Below are positions 35,757 to 44,400 of a DNA stretch of 64,000 bases, in pieces. Within the stretch, counting starts at the first letter, position 1; the number at the start of each line of letters is the position of its first letter. Source of the DNA: Nitrospirales bacterium (GTDB lineage Bacteria; Nitrospirota; Nitrospiria; Nitrospirales; UBA8639); assembly GCA_022828225.1 (NCBI GenBank), contig JAJEJG010000013.1, positions 62,001 through 126,000 on the forward strand. The letters are read 5' to 3'. The notes beneath the pieces are model-generated. The model did no database searches and was not told where the DNA came from. It saw only the letters and a program-made list of their open reading frames with translations. Made by a program: the position numbers and the translations under genes.

Positions 35757-35798
35757 CGTTGGGCGTGGAGTTCGGGTATCATAAAAAGGAGGCGTTCC

Positions 35799-37004
35799 AT
35801 GTTTGCATTTCAAGAGGAAGAAATGACTCCGATTCGAATTAAGGTCATCGGGCTTGGTGGAGGAGGATGCAACGCAGTCAATACCATGATTGCCGCCGGT
35901 CTGACTCGAGTGGAGTTCGTGGTGGCGAACACCGATCTTCAATCATTGAGCAAATCCTCGACCCAGTACCGCATTCAATTGGGCCCGGAGCGAACCAAGG
36001 GACTCGGAGCCGGCGCGAACCCCGAAGTGGGCAAGGAATCCGCTCTGGAGAGTGAAGACGACATCCGGGCGGCCCTGGAAGATGCGGATATGGTCTTCGT
36101 CACGGCGGGCATGGGCGGTGGGACCGGAACGGGCGGCGCGCCCGTCGCGGCCAGACTGGCCAGAGACATGGGTATTTTGACCGTCGGCGTGGTGACGAAA
36201 CCCTTCCAGCATGAAGGGCAGCGCCGGATGGGGTATGCTGAAGAGGGATTGCGGGAACTCAGGCGGCACGTGGATTCGTTGCTTGTGATCCCCAATCAGA
36301 AACTGCTGACTTTGGTGGATAAGAGCACGCCGGTGCTGGAGGCGTTCAAAGTGGCGGATGACGTCCTGCGTCAGGCCATTAAAGGCATCACCGACGTGAT
36401 CACGACCCCCGGCTTGGTCAACGTGGACTTTGCCGACGTCAAAACGGTCATGTCCTACAGGGGAAGAGCGGTGATGGGGATGGGCGTTGCCAGGGGAGCG
36501 AATCGCGCCATGGAAGCCGTTCAGCAAGCGATTACCAGTCCGCTGTTGGAAGAAAGTGGAATCGAGGGCGCCAAAGGGTTGTTGTTCAACATCACGGGCG
36601 GCACGGATCTGTCCCTGCATGAGCTCGACGAAGCATCAACCGTTGCGAAAGAAGCTGCGGATCCTCAAGCCAATATTATCGTCGGACACGTGATCGATCC
36701 GGGCTTGGCAGACGAGGTCATCATCACCGTGATCGCAACCGGATTTGAACAACAGCAAGACTCCCTCCGAACAATGCCGGTCGCGAATCCGGGCGTACAA
36801 GAACGGGCTCGTCTCCCTCTCTCTCCGGTCCCCCAACCGGTCTTGACCATGGCCGGGAAGGCTTCAAAGGAGGGCTCGACCGACGACCTGGATCGTCCGG
36901 CGTTTATGCGGCGGGGGGAATCGGATTCGAGAGTCGAACAGGGTGATTTGTTGGTAGACGCGGATTGGGATGTCCCCACGTTTTTGCGCAGGAGAGCCAA
37001 TTAA
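35799..37004 (+). CDS. ftsZ: Cell division protein FtsZ
   Basis: Tubulin-like GTPase forming the Z-ring. 401 aa with an AAAAGGAGG ribosome-binding site. N-terminal KVIGLGGGGCNAVNTM, the GGGTGTGGAP signature, the T7 loop NVDFADVKTVM and a variable linker (about 325-385) are followed by a conserved C-terminal peptide DWDVPTFLRRRAN, which binds FtsA and other partners. Last gene of the division block. Confidence 0.98.
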   Translation: MFAFQEEEMTPIRIKVIGLGGGGCNAVNTMIAAGLTRVEFVVANTDLQSLSKSSTQYRIQLGPERTKGLGAGANPEVGKESALESEDDIRAALEDADMVFVTAGMGGGTGTGGAPVAARLARDMGILTVGVVTKPFQHEGQRRMGYAEEGLRELRRHVDSLLVIPNQKLLTLVDKSTPVLEAFKVADDVLRQAIKGITDVITTPGLVNVDFADVKTVMSYRGRAVMGMGVARGANRAMEAVQQAITSPLLEESGIEGAKGLLFNITGGTDLSLHELDEASTVAKEAADPQANIIVGHVIDPGLADEVIITVIATGFEQQQDSLRTMPVANPGVQERARLPLSPVPQPVLTMAGKASKEGSTDDLDRPAFMRRGESDSRVEQGDLLVDADWDVPTFLRRRAN

Positions 37005-37032
37005 CGGGTCGTCAGAAAGGAGGACAGGCGGA

Positions 37033-37788
37033 ATGGTCCTGGTTGCGGAACCTCGGACACGTCAACTGATGCTTCCCTTCACAAGTTGGTCTTTCGGGCG
37101 GATGAGTCAACGCACCATGCATTTCTTCGGGACGCGGTATGGGCCGGAGTATGGACGGATGAACGGAGAACAGGGGACGGTGAAGGCCGGAGATCCCGAC
37201 TATCCGTTGGTGGTCGCCATCCGCCAGGTACACGGGACGGACGTGTTGAGCCTTGATCGTCCTTTGCAGGCGGGCCAAACGTTTTTCGGCGGCCATGACG
37301 TCGTGCTCACCAATCAAGCCGACACGTTATTGACCGTCCACACCGCCGATTGTGTTCCCGTGTTGCTGATGGATTCCTCACGCGGCGTGATCGGGGCCGT
37401 GCATGCGGGCTGGCGCGGGACGGTGAATGGCATTGTGGCGAAAAGCGTGCGGAACATGATGGAACGGTTCGACGCCGGCTTGGCCTCGCTTCACGTGGCG
37501 ATCGGGCCGTCGGCCGGGCCATGCTGTTATGAAGTCGATACGCCGGTGATAGACCGGTTGCCGCCGGATGCACTCGAGGACTCGACCATCCTCAGACATA
37601 CCGGTCCCGGGACCGGTATGTTGGATTTAAAAAAACTCATTCGATGGCAGGCCGCGTCTCTCGGTCTTGCCGAAGACCATATCCATGCCATGGATCTCTG
37701 CACGATCTGTCGACCGGATTTGTTTTTCTCCCATCGTCGGGAGGGAGCAGTGCATGGGAGCATGGTCAGCGGAATCATGTTGAGGTAG
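37033..37788 (+). CDS. pgeF: Peptidoglycan editing factor / purine nucleoside phosphorylase (YfiH family)
   Basis: Polyphenol-oxidase-like (DUF152) family, 251 aa from ATG 37033, which has an AAAGGAGGACAG ribosome-binding site. Metal or active-site motifs are HTADCVPVLL, HAGWRGTVNGI and IGPSAGPCCYEV. Homologues act as purine nucleoside phosphorylases, or remove L-Ser-containing errors from muropeptide precursors (PgeF). The position after ftsZ fits an envelope role. Confidence 0.88.
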   Translation: MVLVAEPRTRQLMLPFTSWSFGRMSQRTMHFFGTRYGPEYGRMNGEQGTVKAGDPDYPLVVAIRQVHGTDVLSLDRPLQAGQTFFGGHDVVLTNQADTLLTVHTADCVPVLLMDSSRGVIGAVHAGWRGTVNGIVAKSVRNMMERFDAGLASLHVAIGPSAGPCCYEVDTPVIDRLPPDALEDSTILRHTGPGTGMLDLKKLIRWQAASLGLAEDHIHAMDLCTICRPDLFFSHRREGAVHGSMVSGIMLR

Positions 37789-37827
37789 GTTCCCCGAGGC
37801 CGGCACCCTTCTTTCAAGGACGCACCG

Positions 37828-38544
37828 TTGGATGACCTCTCGACGAAGATCCGGACGACACGAGATCGAATTCGCCGCGCCGCCGAACGCGCAGGGAGGG
37901 ACCCGTCTGACGTGCGATTGGTTGCGGCGACCAAATACGTCGAAGCGCCCCGGGTTCTCGATGCCGTCCGGGCCGGTCTGACCATCTGTGGAGAAAACCG
38001 CTGGCAGGAAGCACAGGCCAAGATGCAAGCGGTGGGTGAACGTGGGGACATCGAGTGGCACTTCATCGGCCGGCTTCAGCGACGAAAACTCAAGTGGCTG
38101 GTAGGCCGATTCACCCTCATTCATTCCGTGGAATCCGTGGAGCAGGCTGAGGAAATTCAACGACGGGCCCATGAACGACACACGTCTCAAGCCATCCTGC
38201 TGGAAGTCAATGTTGGGGGCGAAGAATCCAAGGGCGGGTTTTCGCCCGACGCGTTGCCGTCGGCCGTCTCGCAAATCGACGCCTTCCCCTCCGTGTGCGT
38301 GCAAGGGCTCATGACGGTTCCTCCGTGGCATCCGGATCCCGAACTGATGCGGCCGTATTTTCAACGACTCAAACAGTTGGCCGAACTGATCAGCAGTCTG
38401 CCGCTACAGCGTGTCCATATGCGCGAAATCTCCATGGGTATGTCCAATGATTTTGAAATCGCGGTGGAAGAAGGCGCGACGTTGGTGCGCGTCGGCACCG
38501 CGCTTTTCGGACCTCGACGGGAGCCCGTGATGGCTGAATCGTGA
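37828..38544 (+). CDS. yggS: PLP homeostasis protein YggS/PLPBP
   Basis: PLP-binding barrel protein, 238 aa, TTG start. The cofactor Lys is in VAATKYVE (Lys36); also present are GENRWQEAQAK, WHFIGRLQRRKLKWL and the phosphate-binding SMGMSNDFEIAVEEGATLVRVGTALFG in two parts. It regulates free pyridoxal phosphate rather than catalysing a reaction. Commonly next to yggT. Confidence 0.94.
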   Translation: MDDLSTKIRTTRDRIRRAAERAGRDPSDVRLVAATKYVEAPRVLDAVRAGLTICGENRWQEAQAKMQAVGERGDIEWHFIGRLQRRKLKWLVGRFTLIHSVESVEQAEEIQRRAHERHTSQAILLEVNVGGEESKGGFSPDALPSAVSQIDAFPSVCVQGLMTVPPWHPDPELMRPYFQRLKQLAELISSLPLQRVHMREISMGMSNDFEIAVEEGATLVRVGTALFGPRREPVMAES

Positions 38545-38565
38545 ACGCAGGACGGATTCCAGGTG

Positions 38566-38611
38566 TTCCCCTCCTTTGTAAAGAGTAAAGAGGGGTGAAG
38601 GGGAGGTAGAG
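38566..38611 (-). repeat. Family-B repeat unit, diverged
   Basis: TTCCCCTCCTTTGTAAAGAG, then AAAGAGGGGTGAAGGGGAGGTAGAG, is a family-B unit with about 12 extra nucleotides in the stem-loop part. It lies between yggS and yggT. Confidence 0.7.
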
Positions 38612-38681
38612 ACGGGTGAAGTGCAGGTTGGCACATGCCTGGAGTTGCGCTACGCGATGTACCTTATGAGGAGAAAGGACC

Positions 38682-38978
38682 ATGTTCATCGCAGGTAATA
38701 TTTTACAGGGACTGGCCTATGTCCTGGATACGGTCCTGTTCCTGTATATGTGGCTGATTATCATCCGGGCTTTGATTTCGTGGGTGAATCCCGATCCGTG
38801 GAATCCGATCGTTCAGTTTCTCGCCAGGGCGACCGACCCTGTCCTGATCGTGATCCGGCGCAGGGTGGGTATACTCGGCGGCATCGACGTCTCGCCCATC
38901 CTGGCGATTTTACTGATCATGTTCCTGCAATACGCCGTGGTGCAAACCATTCGGGACATCGGTTTCCGATTGCAATGA
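38682..38978 (+). CDS. yggT: YggT family membrane protein
   Basis: 98 aa with two predicted membrane segments (about 8-30 and 65-90). The conserved WLIIIRALISWVNPDPWNPIVQFL region matches the YggT/YlmG family, linked to cell division and osmotic stress in other bacteria. A GGAGAAAGG ribosome-binding site precedes the ATG. The exact role is unknown. Confidence 0.9.
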   Translation: MFIAGNILQGLAYVLDTVLFLYMWLIIIRALISWVNPDPWNPIVQFLARATDPVLIVIRRRVGILGGIDVSPILAILLIMFLQYAVVQTIRDIGFRLQ

Positions 38979-39009
38979 GTCAGCAGGCGCCATGGAGTAG
39001 GTTGCGCTC

Positions 39010-40110
39010 ATGGGTTCCATCCTCCAGGCCTTTCAACGGGCCGTCGATGAAGCGGTCTTCCCGGGTGCGGCGGCCCTGGTGCGGTCTCGCGGAAGCGTCG
39101 TGTTTTACGAGGCCGTGGGCACCCGCGGGGCTCCACCCGACGACCAGCCGGTCCGCCCGGACTCGGTCTATGATTTAGCCTCCTTGACCAAGCCACTGGC
39201 CACGAGCACGGCCCTGTTGTGTTTGGTCCAGGATGGGCACCTGCGCCTGGACCAGTCCGTGTCTCGATGGGCGGACGAGTTGCGGGAGAGCCCGTTTGCC
39301 GGCGTCGATCTCCGGCAACTGCTCTCGCATCGAGCGGGGTTGCCGGCGTGGCGACCTTATTATGAACAATTGGCGCCCTCGGGGTTACCGCCCCGGAATG
39401 AAGAAGAACGACGACAACGCGTGCACGCGTTGCTGAACGCCATTGCGTCCGAACCAATCGAATACCGGCCGGGGAGTCAAAGCCTGTACAGCGACCTGGG
39501 GTTTATGGTGCTGGGCGAGATCGTCGAACGGTGTGCAGGGACGTCCTTGGCAGCCTATTGCCGGCGGAGAATCTATGAGCCCCTGGGCATTTCGTCCTTG
39601 GCGTTTCTCGGTCGCGAGGAAGCGATCACGGAGGATCCGACGCGCATCGTCCCCACGGAACGGGAACGTTGGAGAAATCGTTTGCTGTGCGGAGAAGTGC
39701 ATGATGAAAACGCGTACGCGTTGGGAGGCTGCGCCGGTCACGCCGGGCTGTTCGGAACGGCTCACGCCGTCGGCCAACTTTCTGCTGCATGGCTTCAGGC
39801 GGTCCAAGGCCGTGAGGGCGTATTGAGTGCCGCCCTTGCGAAACAGTTTACTCGTCGCCAATCCGATCTGTCTTCTTGGGGGCTGGGCTGGGATACCCCT
39901 TCTGCGCCCTCATCCTCGGGTACGCGGTTTTCGTCACGGGCATTCGGGCACGTGGGGTTTACGGGCACGTCTCTCTGGATCGATCCGTCCTGTGACCTTG
40001 AGGTGATTATACTGTCCAATCGAGTGCATCCGACCCGGACGAATACGGCCATCAAGGCGTTCCGTCCGCGGATTCACGATGCGATCTATCAGGAATGGGG
40101 TGGGAGGTAA
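39010..40110 (+). CDS. Serine hydrolase of the beta-lactamase/PBP-like family
   Basis: 366 aa, class C beta-lactamase-like fold. The nucleophile motif is SLTK (Ser58, Lys61), the second element is YSDLGFMVLGEIVE (Tyr-x-Asp), and the C-terminal triad equivalent is HVGFTGTS. There is no signal peptide, so it may act in the cytosol, for example on esters or D-amino-acid peptides. Substrate unknown; the location near murein genes suggests a peptidoglycan-related target. Confidence 0.82.
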   Translation: MGSILQAFQRAVDEAVFPGAAALVRSRGSVVFYEAVGTRGAPPDDQPVRPDSVYDLASLTKPLATSTALLCLVQDGHLRLDQSVSRWADELRESPFAGVDLRQLLSHRAGLPAWRPYYEQLAPSGLPPRNEEERRQRVHALLNAIASEPIEYRPGSQSLYSDLGFMVLGEIVERCAGTSLAAYCRRRIYEPLGISSLAFLGREEAITEDPTRIVPTERERWRNRLLCGEVHDENAYALGGCAGHAGLFGTAHAVGQLSAAWLQAVQGREGVLSAALAKQFTRRQSDLSSWGLGWDTPSAPSSSGTRFSSRAFGHVGFTGTSLWIDPSCDLEVIILSNRVHPTRTNTAIKAFRPRIHDAIYQEWGGR

Positions 40111-40154
40111 AGGCCGGGGAATGCCGCGCGCACTCCGTTCGAGAAGGAAACGGG

Positions 40155-40469
40155 TCAGTCGGGATACTCAACCCAGGTTTCTTTTTCAGCGAGATATTTT
40201 TGACCCTTGAAATTCAACCGTGTCCGCATGTGTGTAAAGCCCAGATGACGAAGTTTATCCACGATGTCCGTGATGGCGCCTCCCACGGTCTGGTGAACGC
40301 CGCTTTCCGTGACTAAGGCTTCGTAGGTCATCGTGGCCGTGTAGCCGCGATTCACGTGTTTGATCGGCACGAGGCGGTTGAAGTAGCGATCGCTGGGATC
40401 GGTGCCTTCCAACTGGTGCTTCTCGATGACGGCGTTTCGTAACCGGAATGACAACGGCAAGGTACTCAT
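40155..40469 (-). CDS. Conserved small protein of unknown function
   Basis: 104 aa, no signal peptide or membrane segment. ATG 40469 is preferred because AAAGGATCA precedes it; the longer frame has no ribosome-binding site. The sequence reads as a compact alpha/beta protein (YTATMTYEALVTESGVHQTVGG, GAITDIVDKLRHLGFTHMRTRLNFKG). No domain recognised. Transcribed against its neighbours. Confidence 0.7.
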   Translation of the reverse strand: MSTLPLSFRLRNAVIEKHQLEGTDPSDRYFNRLVPIKHVNRGYTATMTYEALVTESGVHQTVGGAITDIVDKLRHLGFTHMRTRLNFKGQKYLAEKETWVEYPD

Positions 40470-40649
40470 GGGGATTGATCCTTTCCATTCATTTTCATAG
40501 GCCATGATTATAGGGAGGAGAGCCGGAAGCTTCAACCATGCCGTTCGATCGGGTTTGGGCTCAAAGCCGCAGGCTTGAGAAAAATGGTTGCATTTCGGTT
40601 GACTTACTCACGTCTCACCCTTAGTCTTGTTTCACTAAGGAGGTTACCC

Positions 40650-41258
40650 GTGGTTTCCAAACAAGGGCCAGGTACGGATGTCATGGATGCACGTTTCTCC
40701 ATTGGCGGCGTGGTTCCGCTGAACATCCCGAATAGTCTGACCATACTCCGGATCTTGTTGATTCCGCTCATTGTCGGGTTATTGATCTACGAGCACGTGG
40801 AATACGCCCTGGTGACGTTGATTGTCGCGGCGTTGACCGACGCCCTGGACGGCACGATCGCCCGTATGGCGAATCAGAAAACGCGGTTTGGGGCCTACCT
40901 CGATCCGCTGGCGGATAAGCTGTTACTCATGACGACGTTCGTGACGTTTTCGCTGTTGGACATGGTGCCGGTGTGGAGCGTCATCCTGGTGGTGAGTCGC
41001 GATGCGATTTTACTCACCGGCACGCTGCTGGCCCATCTCACCAGTACGGCCATCGATGCCTCGCCCACGGTATTGGGTAAAGCCACGACCCTGTTTCAGG
41101 CGGGTTACATGATCCTGGTCCTTGCCTTTACCGCTCAAAATCTGGACACCGCTCTGCTGTTTCCCCTGTTGTTGACGATGAGTCTGCTGACGGTTCTTTC
41201 CGGCATGCATTATATTTTCCGCGGTGTGAGTCAGTTGAACAACGCGGAGGATTCGTAA
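40650..41258 (+). CDS. pgsA: CDP-diacylglycerol--glycerol-3-phosphate phosphatidyltransferase
   Basis: Inner-membrane enzyme of phosphatidylglycerol synthesis. GTG 40650 is supported by an AAGGAGGT ribosome-binding site 5 nt upstream, giving 202 aa; longer readings lack support. The CDP-alcohol phosphotransferase motif DALDGTIARMANQKTRFGAYLDPLADK (cited in pieces: D-x2-DG-x2-AR-x8-G-x3-D-x3-D) is complete. Four to five membrane helices follow. Other CDP-alcohol transferases are possible, but PgsA fits best. Confidence 0.88.
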   Translation: MVSKQGPGTDVMDARFSIGGVVPLNIPNSLTILRILLIPLIVGLLIYEHVEYALVTLIVAALTDALDGTIARMANQKTRFGAYLDPLADKLLLMTTFVTFSLLDMVPVWSVILVVSRDAILLTGTLLAHLTSTAIDASPTVLGKATTLFQAGYMILVLAFTAQNLDTALLFPLLLTMSLLTVLSGMHYIFRGVSQLNNAEDS

Positions 41259-41286
41259 GGAATGCCACGTTTCGTGGCGGGGTCTT

Positions 41287-43101
41287 ATGCTGCACACCCG
41301 GCTGGGTCAATTACTGCTTGACGCCGGATGTGTGACCGCTGCTCAATTGCGAGAAGCGTTGGCTCGACAGCAGGAGACTCGCCAACCCCTCGGCCAAATC
41401 CTCTGTGAACGGCAGGTCATTTCAGAAGAAACGTTGCTGAAGTTTCTGGGCCAGCAGTATGGATTGGCCACGGCGTATCCCTTTCCCACCGACGTGGCTC
41501 CGCAGCTTGCGAATTGCGTTCCCCAGGCCTGGGCCCGGCAACACGTGGCCGTACCGGTGAATCAAGTCGGCCGCCGGTTGACGGTCGCCCTGGCTGATCC
41601 GGCCAACCTGCACGTGTTGGATGAAGTACGGTTTCGGACCGGATTGCAGGTGATTCCGGTGGTCGCGCTGGAATCCGACATTCGCCACTGCATGCAGTCA
41701 TTGTACCAGGGGCAGGATGGCAGTCGACACGACGGCTCATCCGCACCGGCGAACACATATGACGCCGCTGCCTATGCCCGCGATGCCTCCCATTCCAACG
41801 AAGGCGATTTCCACGTGCACACCGTCGATTCAATCCTGCAATCCGAAGAAATGGCGTCGCTTTTGGACAAGGCGTCGTCGAGCCTGCGGTACGCACAGCC
41901 GGAAGCCGGAACCGAGGCCGTGGTGGAAGAAGAGTCTCCGGTTGCCCGGTTGGTGCAGACGATTCTTGAACGCGCGGCCGGTACGGGGGTGAGCGACGTG
42001 CATTTGGAACCCGATGAGAGCGGCGTGCGCGTGCGGTTCCGGCTGGACGGCGTCTTACACACGGCGATGACCTATTCCTTGGGACTGCGGAACGCCGTGA
42101 TCTCCCGACTCAAAATCCTTTCGCATCTGGATATTGCCGAACGCCGCCTGCCGCAGGATGGGCGTATGACGTTGGAGTTGGGAGGACAGCGGACCGTCGA
42201 CGTGCGTCTTTCGGTTTTGCCCTCCCTGCATGGAGAAAAAGCCGTGCTTCGGTTGCTGAACAGGGCGGGGCAACTGGTCGAACTGCCGGCTTTGGGGTTG
42301 GATGCGACCGACACCGACACTTTCCTCACGGCGTTGGAACGCCCGCATGGAATGATCCTGGTGACCGGTCCGACGGGGAGTGGAAAGACCACGACGCTGT
42401 ACGCGGCCCTGCAAGTATTGAACACGCCCGACGTGAATATCGTCACGGTTGAAGATCCGGTGGAATATCATTTCACCGGCATCACGCAGGTCCAGATCAA
42501 GGAAGAGATCGGTCTGGGGTTTGCCCGGATCTTGCGGGCCTTTCTGAGGCAGGACCCGGATATCATGATGGTCGGCGAAATCCGGGATCTGGACACCGCG
42601 CAAATAGCGATCCGGGCTGCGCTGACCGGGCATCGGGTGCTGTCCACGTTGCACACCCATGATGCGGTTCGGGCGGTGACGCGGTTACTCGATATGGGCG
42701 TTGAACCTTTTATGGTGGCGTCGTCGGTCAGTGTCATCGTGGCGCAGCGACTCGTGCGTCGAATCTGCCCTGACTGTCAAAGGCCTGATGACCGGTTTTC
42801 GACACAACAGCTTCGCGAGGCAGGGTTCACCGATGCGGAGGCGACGTCCATCGCCCCGCTGCGTGGCCAAGGCTGTGTCGCATGCCATGGGACAGGTTAT
42901 AAAGGGCGTATCGGTCTGTTTGAGGTCTTGCCGGTCTCCGACCGGTTTCGATCCCGGATCCTCGAACGCCAGACCGCGGAGCGACTCAAGCAGCAAGCCT
43001 TGGCGGATGGCTTGAAAACCATTCGACGAAGCGGTTTGGATAAAATCAAGCAAGGGCTGACCACGATGGAAGAGGTGGTGAGCGTGTCCACCGAGGATTG
43101 A
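41287..43101 (+). CDS. Type IV pilus / type II secretion assembly ATPase (PilB/GspE)
   Basis: Cytosolic hexameric motor ATPase, 604 aa. The N-terminal MshEN domain (RLGQLLLDAGCVTAAQL, then ALARQQ and LGQIL) precedes the ATPase core with Walker A GPTGSGKTTT (Lys367), an Asp box, Walker B and a His box, and the tetracysteine zinc motif CPDCQ...CVACHGTG typical of GspE/PilB. It overlaps the gspF-like frame. No other pilus or secretion genes are in the window. Confidence 0.9.
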   Translation: MLHTRLGQLLLDAGCVTAAQLREALARQQETRQPLGQILCERQVISEETLLKFLGQQYGLATAYPFPTDVAPQLANCVPQAWARQHVAVPVNQVGRRLTVALADPANLHVLDEVRFRTGLQVIPVVALESDIRHCMQSLYQGQDGSRHDGSSAPANTYDAAAYARDASHSNEGDFHVHTVDSILQSEEMASLLDKASSSLRYAQPEAGTEAVVEEESPVARLVQTILERAAGTGVSDVHLEPDESGVRVRFRLDGVLHTAMTYSLGLRNAVISRLKILSHLDIAERRLPQDGRMTLELGGQRTVDVRLSVLPSLHGEKAVLRLLNRAGQLVELPALGLDATDTDTFLTALERPHGMILVTGPTGSGKTTTLYAALQVLNTPDVNIVTVEDPVEYHFTGITQVQIKEEIGLGFARILRAFLRQDPDIMMVGEIRDLDTAQIAIRAALTGHRVLSTLHTHDAVRAVTRLLDMGVEPFMVASSVSVIVAQRLVRRICPDCQRPDDRFSTQQLREAGFTDAEATSIAPLRGQGCVACHGTGYKGRIGLFEVLPVSDRFRSRILERQTAERLKQQALADGLKTIRRSGLDKIKQGLTTMEEVVSVSTED

Positions 43102-43142
43102 ACCCGGGAGAGGAATTCCCGTTTCTTGAGCCACACCAGATC

Positions 43143-44354
43143 ATGCCGACGTTCGTGTATCGCGTGAAGACCCGGAAGGGAGGAGTCCGGCGGGGAGAGT
43201 TGGAGGCCGTGGATCAAGGCGCCGCACTGCGAGTTCTTCGCCGGCAGGATCTCTTTGTGACCCGCATACGGGAAAAGCCCGGTCTCTCTGCCGAAGGATG
43301 GTCCTTTCCGGGGACGGCCCGCGTCTCTCAAAACGACTTGCTGGTGTTTACCTATCAACTGGAAGCGTTGATCAAGGCCGGAGTGCCTCTTGCGCAGAGT
43401 CTCGACATGCTGGCGACACAAGCCTCGTCTTCGACGTTGCAAGCCGTACTCCGTGCCGTCAAGCAGAAAGTCGAGTCGGGATCATCCCTGGCCGATGCGT
43501 TTCAGGGGCACCCCGCGGTGTTCACGCCCTGGTACGTCAGTATGGTCCAAGCCGGGGAGGAAAGCGGAACCTTGGACCAGACGTTCGGCCGGTTGGCCCG
43601 GCATCTGGACAAGGTGGTGCGGCTCAGGCAACAGGTGAAGCTGGCGTTGGCGTATCCCCTGTTGGTGGTCATCGTGGCCTTGCTCGTGCTCTGGGTGTTG
43701 CTCATTTGGGTGATCCCCATGTTTGCCACGATGTTTGCCGATTGGGGCGACGCGCTGCCTTGGCCCACGGCCGTGGTGCTGGCGGTGAGTCGATGGCTCC
43801 GGGAACAATGGGTGTCGGTACTCCTCGGTGTCATCGGTTTGGGGATAGGAGGACGCCTGTGGGCGAAGACCCGGTCCGGGCAACGGGTGATCGAAGACGT
43901 CGTGCTTCGCGTGCCGTTGCTGGGGAAATTGTGGCGAAACGTGGCTGTGGTTCACGTCGCGCGGACGCTCAGTGTGCTCCTGGGCAGCGGCGTGCCGATT
44001 TCGCGCAGCCTGGAAATCGCCCAAAAGGTGTCCGGGTTGCAGTGCATGGTACGGGCATTGGAGGAAGCGCGATCGAGTATTCGCGAGGGACACACCCTGG
44101 CCGACCCGCTGGAACGGTCCGGGATGTTTCCCCGCCTGGTCGCCAACATGGTCGGGGTCGGCGAAGCCACGGGCAGTCTCGATACGGCCTTGGGCAACGT
44201 CGCAGACCTCTACGAGCGCGAAGTGGACCGCGACGTCGCCGCGTTCACCGCGGTCCTGGAGCCGCTGATTATCGTCGTGTTGGGTGTCGGCATCGGATTT
44301 ATTGTGGTGGCCATGTACCTGCCGATTTTCTCGATGCCCTCTATGTTTGACTGA
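43143..44354 (+). CDS. Type IV pilus / type II secretion inner-membrane protein (PilC/GspF)
   Basis: Platform protein with two GspF cytoplasmic domains and three membrane helices, about 403 aa. ATG 43143 starts the family-like MPTFVYRVKTRKG; a TTG at 43098 overlapping the ATPase gene is an alternative. Signature segments are FTYQLEALIKAGVPLAQSLD and its second-domain counterpart HVARTLSVLLGSGVPISRSLE. It acts with the upstream ATPase. Confidence 0.9.
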   Translation: MPTFVYRVKTRKGGVRRGELEAVDQGAALRVLRRQDLFVTRIREKPGLSAEGWSFPGTARVSQNDLLVFTYQLEALIKAGVPLAQSLDMLATQASSSTLQAVLRAVKQKVESGSSLADAFQGHPAVFTPWYVSMVQAGEESGTLDQTFGRLARHLDKVVRLRQQVKLALAYPLLVVIVALLVLWVLLIWVIPMFATMFADWGDALPWPTAVVLAVSRWLREQWVSVLLGVIGLGIGGRLWAKTRSGQRVIEDVVLRVPLLGKLWRNVAVVHVARTLSVLLGSGVPISRSLEIAQKVSGLQCMVRALEEARSSIREGHTLADPLERSGMFPRLVANMVGVGEATGSLDTALGNVADLYEREVDRDVAAFTAVLEPLIIVVLGVGIGFIVVAMYLPIFSMPSMFD

Positions 44355-44400
44355 CCGCTCGATGATGAGGCTGAGCCGGGCGTGTTGCTAAGAGTGTCCC

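Noticed and set aside
43298-44350. 350-aa forward frame inside the PilC/GspF gene
   Set aside because: Alternate frame of a clear membrane protein; Arg/Gly-rich composition without structure.
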